From an uncultured Hyphomicrobiales bacterium (GTDB taxonomy: Bacteria; Pseudomonadota; Alphaproteobacteria; Rhizobiales; Xanthobacteraceae), in contig CAIRGJ010000032.1 in assembly GCA_903878085.1 (NCBI GenBank), forward strand, positions 1 to 46,339: 46,339 bases of DNA, written 5' to 3'. Made by a program: the position numbers and the translations under genes. Below, in pieces: positions 44,122-46,339 of the stretch; within the stretch, counting starts at the first letter, position 1, and each line of letters begins with the position of its first letter. A model generated the notes under the pieces. It made no database searches, was not told the DNA's origin, and worked only from the letters and a program-made list of their open reading frames with translations.

Positions 44122-44137
44122 GTGAATCGTCATTCAC
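44122..44137. promoter_or_regulatory. Inverted repeat GTGAAT-CGTC-ATTCAC, probable TetR operator
   Basis: Perfect 6-bp arms 7 bases before the TetR ATG at 44145. Size and spacing (16 bp) fit a TetR-type autoregulatory operator. Confidence 0.6.
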
Positions 44138-44144
44138 TCATTTC

Positions 44145-44798
44145 ATGCCCTATCGCCGCACCGAGAATGTCGTCCGCCGCCTTGCCGAACGCGAGCAGAC
44201 CATCCTCGCGGCGGCGACCGAGATGGCGGCGCAAGGCGGCATGGCCGCGGTGCAGATCGCCGACGTCGCCAAGCGCGCCGGCATCGCCGCCGGCACGGTC
44301 TACCGCTACTTCCCGTCCAAGACCGATCTGGTCGCCGAACTGGTCGCGGCGGTGGCCGGCCGCGAGCTCGACGCCATGAAGGCTGCGGCCATCGCGGCGC
44401 CCGGGCCGCTGTCGGCGCTGGCCGCCTCGATCGCCACCTTCGCCGCGCGTTCTCTCGCCGAACGGCGGCTGGCCTGGGCGGTGATCGCCGAGCCGGTCGA
44501 TGCCGCGGTCGATGCCATGCGGCTCGATTTCCGCCAGTCGCTTGCTTCCGAGTTCGAACTGCGCATCCGCGCCGCGATCGACGCCAAGCTGCTGCCCGAA
44601 CAGGACGCCCGCGTCGCGGCACCGGCCATTGTCGGCGCGCTGATGGAGGGGCTGCTCGGGCCTTTGGCGCCGTCGCATGACGGCGATGCCGGTGGCTCGC
44701 GCGACGCGGTGCAGGGCGCGACGCTGTTGGCGCTGCGCGCGCTCGGCGTGGTCGACGCGCGGGCGCGCGGCCTCGTCGCGCAGTGCGTGTTGCCTTAG
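44145..44798 (+). CDS. TetR/AcrR-family transcriptional regulator
   Basis: 217 residues. DNA-binding domain: LAEREQTILAAATEMAAQGGMAAVQIADVAKRAGIAAGTVYRYFPSKTDLVAELV, followed by a helical ligand domain. ATG 44145 is chosen over 44109 because the longer version would cover the operator-like inverted repeat. No divergent target gene is adjacent (the tRNA-like gene is upstream), so its regulon is not obvious. Its stop overlaps the convergent acetyltransferase gene by 4 bp. Confidence 0.88.
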   Translation: MPYRRTENVVRRLAEREQTILAAATEMAAQGGMAAVQIADVAKRAGIAAGTVYRYFPSKTDLVAELVAAVAGRELDAMKAAAIAAPGPLSALAASIATFAARSLAERRLAWAVIAEPVDAAVDAMRLDFRQSLASEFELRIRAAIDAKLLPEQDARVAAPAIVGALMEGLLGPLAPSHDGDAGGSRDAVQGATLLALRALGVVDARARGLVAQCVLP

Positions 44799-45325
44799 TG
44801 CGTCGCCTCGACCGGCACTTCGTCCAGCGGCAGCGTCACTTCCTTGACGCCGCGCTCCAGCGGATCTTCCGCGGCGTGGAAGCCGAGTTCGCCGCACATC
44901 TGCAGCATGGTGCGGTTCTCCGCCAGCACCTGGCCGCGCACCGATTTGAGCCCCTTGGCTTTAGCGTTGGCGATCATGTGCTTCATCATCAGCCAGCCGA
45001 GCCCGTGGCCTTTGAGATGCGTGCGCAGCAAAATCGCGAACTCGCCGTGCTCGCCTTTGGCGTCGTCGTGCAGCCGCACCACGCCGAGCATGCGGCCGTC
45101 GTCTTCATCGATGGCGATGAAAGCCATGGCGCTGGCGGGATCGTAATGCACCAGCTTGTCGATCATCTCGGGGCTGAGTTGACGCATCGACGAGAAGAAC
45201 CGAAGCCGCAGGTCGTTCTGCGTCACGTCGGCGAGAAAATCCGGATACAGCGCTGCGTCCGCATGCCTGAGCGGGCGGATCAGCACGCGTTCTGCGTCGC
45301 GCAAGATGACGTGGCGTTCGAGCAT
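44795..45325 (-). CDS. GNAT acetyltransferase, Pat C-terminal-like
   Basis: 176 residues. GNAT fold with RLRFFSSMRQLSPEMIDKLVHYDPASAMAFIAIDEDDGRMLGVVRL and the acetyl-CoA loop LKGHGLGWLMMKHMIANAKAKGL. The FFSSMRQLS...YDP...MAFIAI pattern matches the acetyltransferase domain of protein lysine acetyltransferase Pat/YfiQ, but the large acyl-CoA-synthetase-like N-terminal part of Pat is absent. It may acetylate proteins such as acetyl-CoA synthetase. Next to a universal stress protein gene on the same strand. Confidence 0.85.
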   Translation of the reverse strand: MLERHVILRDAERVLIRPLRHADAALYPDFLADVTQNDLRLRFFSSMRQLSPEMIDKLVHYDPASAMAFIAIDEDDGRMLGVVRLHDDAKGEHGEFAILLRTHLKGHGLGWLMMKHMIANAKAKGLKSVRGQVLAENRTMLQMCGELGFHAAEDPLERGVKEVTLPLDEVPVEATH

Positions 45326-45329
45326 TACG

Positions 45330-45426
45330 GCTGTCGTCCCCGCGAAGGCGGGGACCCATAGCCCCTGCCTTATCGATGGTGTTCGGAATATGGGTCCCGG
45401 GCCTCGCTGACGCTCGCCCGGGACGA
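45330..45426. repeat. Composite palindromic repeat between USP and acetyltransferase genes
   Basis: First unit GTCCCCGC-GAAG-GCGGGGAC (45336-45355), then ATGGTGTTCGGAATATGGGTCCCGGG...CTCGCCCGGGAC as a second hairpin. It is the same type as the CGTCCCCGCGAAGGCGGGGACCCA dispersed element. It separates two genes that may otherwise be co-transcribed. Confidence 0.7.
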
Positions 45427-45431
45427 CGAGC

Positions 45432-46259
45432 TTAGTGTGACATCAGCACCGGCACCGTCATCGACTCGAGAATGCCGCGGGTGGCGCCGCCCAGGATGAA
45501 TTCGCGCAGGCGCGAATGGCCATAGCCGCCCATCACGATGAAGTCGGCGCTGCTATCGGCCGCGTATGACAGCATCGTCGAGGCAACATCGATCTCCGGC
45601 GAGGTGATGCGCTTGAGCGTGATGTCGAGCCCGTGGCGGGCAAGATGCTTGGCAAGATCGGCGCCCGGCGCCTCGTCGGTCTTGAAGCCTTTGCTGGCGA
45701 TCATCACGATTTCGACCTGCTTGGCCTTTTGCAGGAACGGCATGGCGTCGGCGATGGCGCGCGTGGCGGTGCGGCTGCCGTCCCAGCACACCATGACGCG
45801 GTCGAGCTTGAGCGCGGCCTTCTGGATATAGGGCACGAAAATCACCGGGCGTCCGGATTCGAACAGCACGCCTTCGTCCACCACTTCGGCCGCCGTCGCC
45901 TTGTCGGTTTCCGCCTGACCGACCACGGCCAGATCGAAACGGCGGGCCATGTGGCCGAGCCGGTCGGCGGCGCCGGAAACGCTGGCGGAGACGATGCGGC
46001 TTTCCGCGGCAACGCCGACACGCCGGGCGTTTTCCTCGAAGCGGGCGATGGCGGCGCGCGCTTTCGCGTCCGACTCGCGGCGCTGGGATTCGATGACCTC
46101 GGGCGGAATGCCGCCCATCACCGTGCCGGGGATGATCGGCTCGTAGGAAAAGGCGACGCCCAGCACATGGGCCCTAAAGGCGTCGGCGATCGAGATGGCG
46201 AAATCGCCGGCCGGATCGTGCGCGCCCAAACTCAGATTGACGACGAGGTCTTTGATCAT
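45432..46259 (-). CDS. Universal stress protein with two Usp domains
   Basis: 275 residues, tandem Usp fold. Domain 1 is DLVVNLSLGAHDPAGDFAISIADAFRAHVLGVAF...; domain 2 begins LDRVMVCWDGSRTATRAIADAMPFL and ends with an ATP-loop-like VMGGYGHSRLREFILGGATRGILESMTVPVLMSH (G-x2-G-x9-G-x-T type). Such proteins respond to hypoxia, starvation and respiratory stress. A TATAAT at 46288-46283 on the minus strand could be the -10 element, and GGGAGATGG precedes the ATG. No FixK box was found in the 60 bases available upstream. Confidence 0.93.
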   Translation of the reverse strand: MIKDLVVNLSLGAHDPAGDFAISIADAFRAHVLGVAFSYEPIIPGTVMGGIPPEVIESQRRESDAKARAAIARFEENARRVGVAAESRIVSASVSGAADRLGHMARRFDLAVVGQAETDKATAAEVVDEGVLFESGRPVIFVPYIQKAALKLDRVMVCWDGSRTATRAIADAMPFLQKAKQVEIVMIASKGFKTDEAPGADLAKHLARHGLDITLKRITSPEIDVASTMLSYAADSSADFIVMGGYGHSRLREFILGGATRGILESMTVPVLMSH

Positions 46260-46322
46260 AGCGGTCCATCTCCCGGCCGGATTATACGCCCTACAATCTA
46301 TTCATGCTCGCGACCCGGCGTC

Positions 46323-46339
46323 GGGGGGGGGGGGGGGGG
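46323..46339. other. 17-base G run at contig end
   Basis: An unbroken run of 17 G ends the window, after ordinary sequence. This is typical of a two-colour sequencing poly-G artefact or a collapsed assembly end, mirrored by the C run at position 1-10. Confidence 0.8.

Overview
The window looks like a complete contig (it starts in a run of C and ends in a run of G) from a GC-rich alphaproteobacterium of the Hyphomicrobiales (Rhizobiales), probably near Bradyrhizobium, Xanthobacter or Pseudolabrys-like lineages. The basis is the tkt-gap-pgk-fba block, a 6S RNA between zapA and the 5-formyl-THF cyclo-ligase gene, the ruvCAB / ybgC / tolQRAB-pal-cpoB / tilS / ftsH backbone, a rhizobial-type intergenic mosaic palindrome, CtrA-like TTAACCAT motifs and FixK/FNR-type boxes. 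Genus is inference; no rRNA gene is present.

Layout. 1-4274 (minus): TPR-glycosyltransferase, ThiE-like protein, Sel1-repeat protein and SuhB phosphatase. 4434-6298: a TctC solute-binding protein followed 2 bp later by an orphan HigA-type antitoxin, which abuts stop-to-stop an AT-richer gene with a HEPN-like R-x4-H motif. 6450-12763 (minus): a glutathione transferase, then the central carbon block transcribed tkt, gap, pgk, fba. 12977-18039 (plus): DUF4164, zapA, a small unknown gene, 6S RNA, 5-formyl-THF cyclo-ligase, YmdB-type phosphoesterase, an unusual methyltransferase-like/pyruvyltransferase-like protein and YebC. 18031-26428: TSUP permease, ruvC-ruvA-(cytidine deaminase)-ruvB, NUDIX, quinone oxidoreductase, ybgC, then alkyltransferase, PhyH dioxygenase, TetR and DUF2852 genes. 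26914-35593: the Tol-Pal envelope operon, cpoB, tilS and ftsH. 35753-46259: accessory and stress genes: a membrane protein behind a perfect FixK/FNR box, azlCD, an unknown Cys-containing protein, an MFS exporter, an APH-AAA protein divergent from a small unknown gene across another FixK-like box, NIPSNAP, a TPP enzyme, a tRNA-like gene with its own terminator, TetR, a Pat-like acetyltransferase and a tandem universal stress protein.

How it fits together. The backbone covers Calvin/glycolytic/pentose carbon flow, Holliday-junction processing, division (ZapA), envelope constriction (Tol-Pal-CpoB) and membrane proteolysis (FtsH). The right third leans toward low-oxygen and stress physiology: two FixK/FNR-type sites, a protein with the architecture of the mycobacterial hypoxia protein Rv2004c, a universal stress protein and a Pat-like acetyltransferase. 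Many short palindromes occupy the intergenic gaps, one sits inside the tol operon, and one appears to supply the tilS start codon. I found no CRISPR array, prophage, insertion sequence or complete secondary-metabolite cluster. The best candidates for something new are the HigA/HEPN-like pair, the FixK-box genes, the deaminase inside ruvAB and the atypical tRNA.
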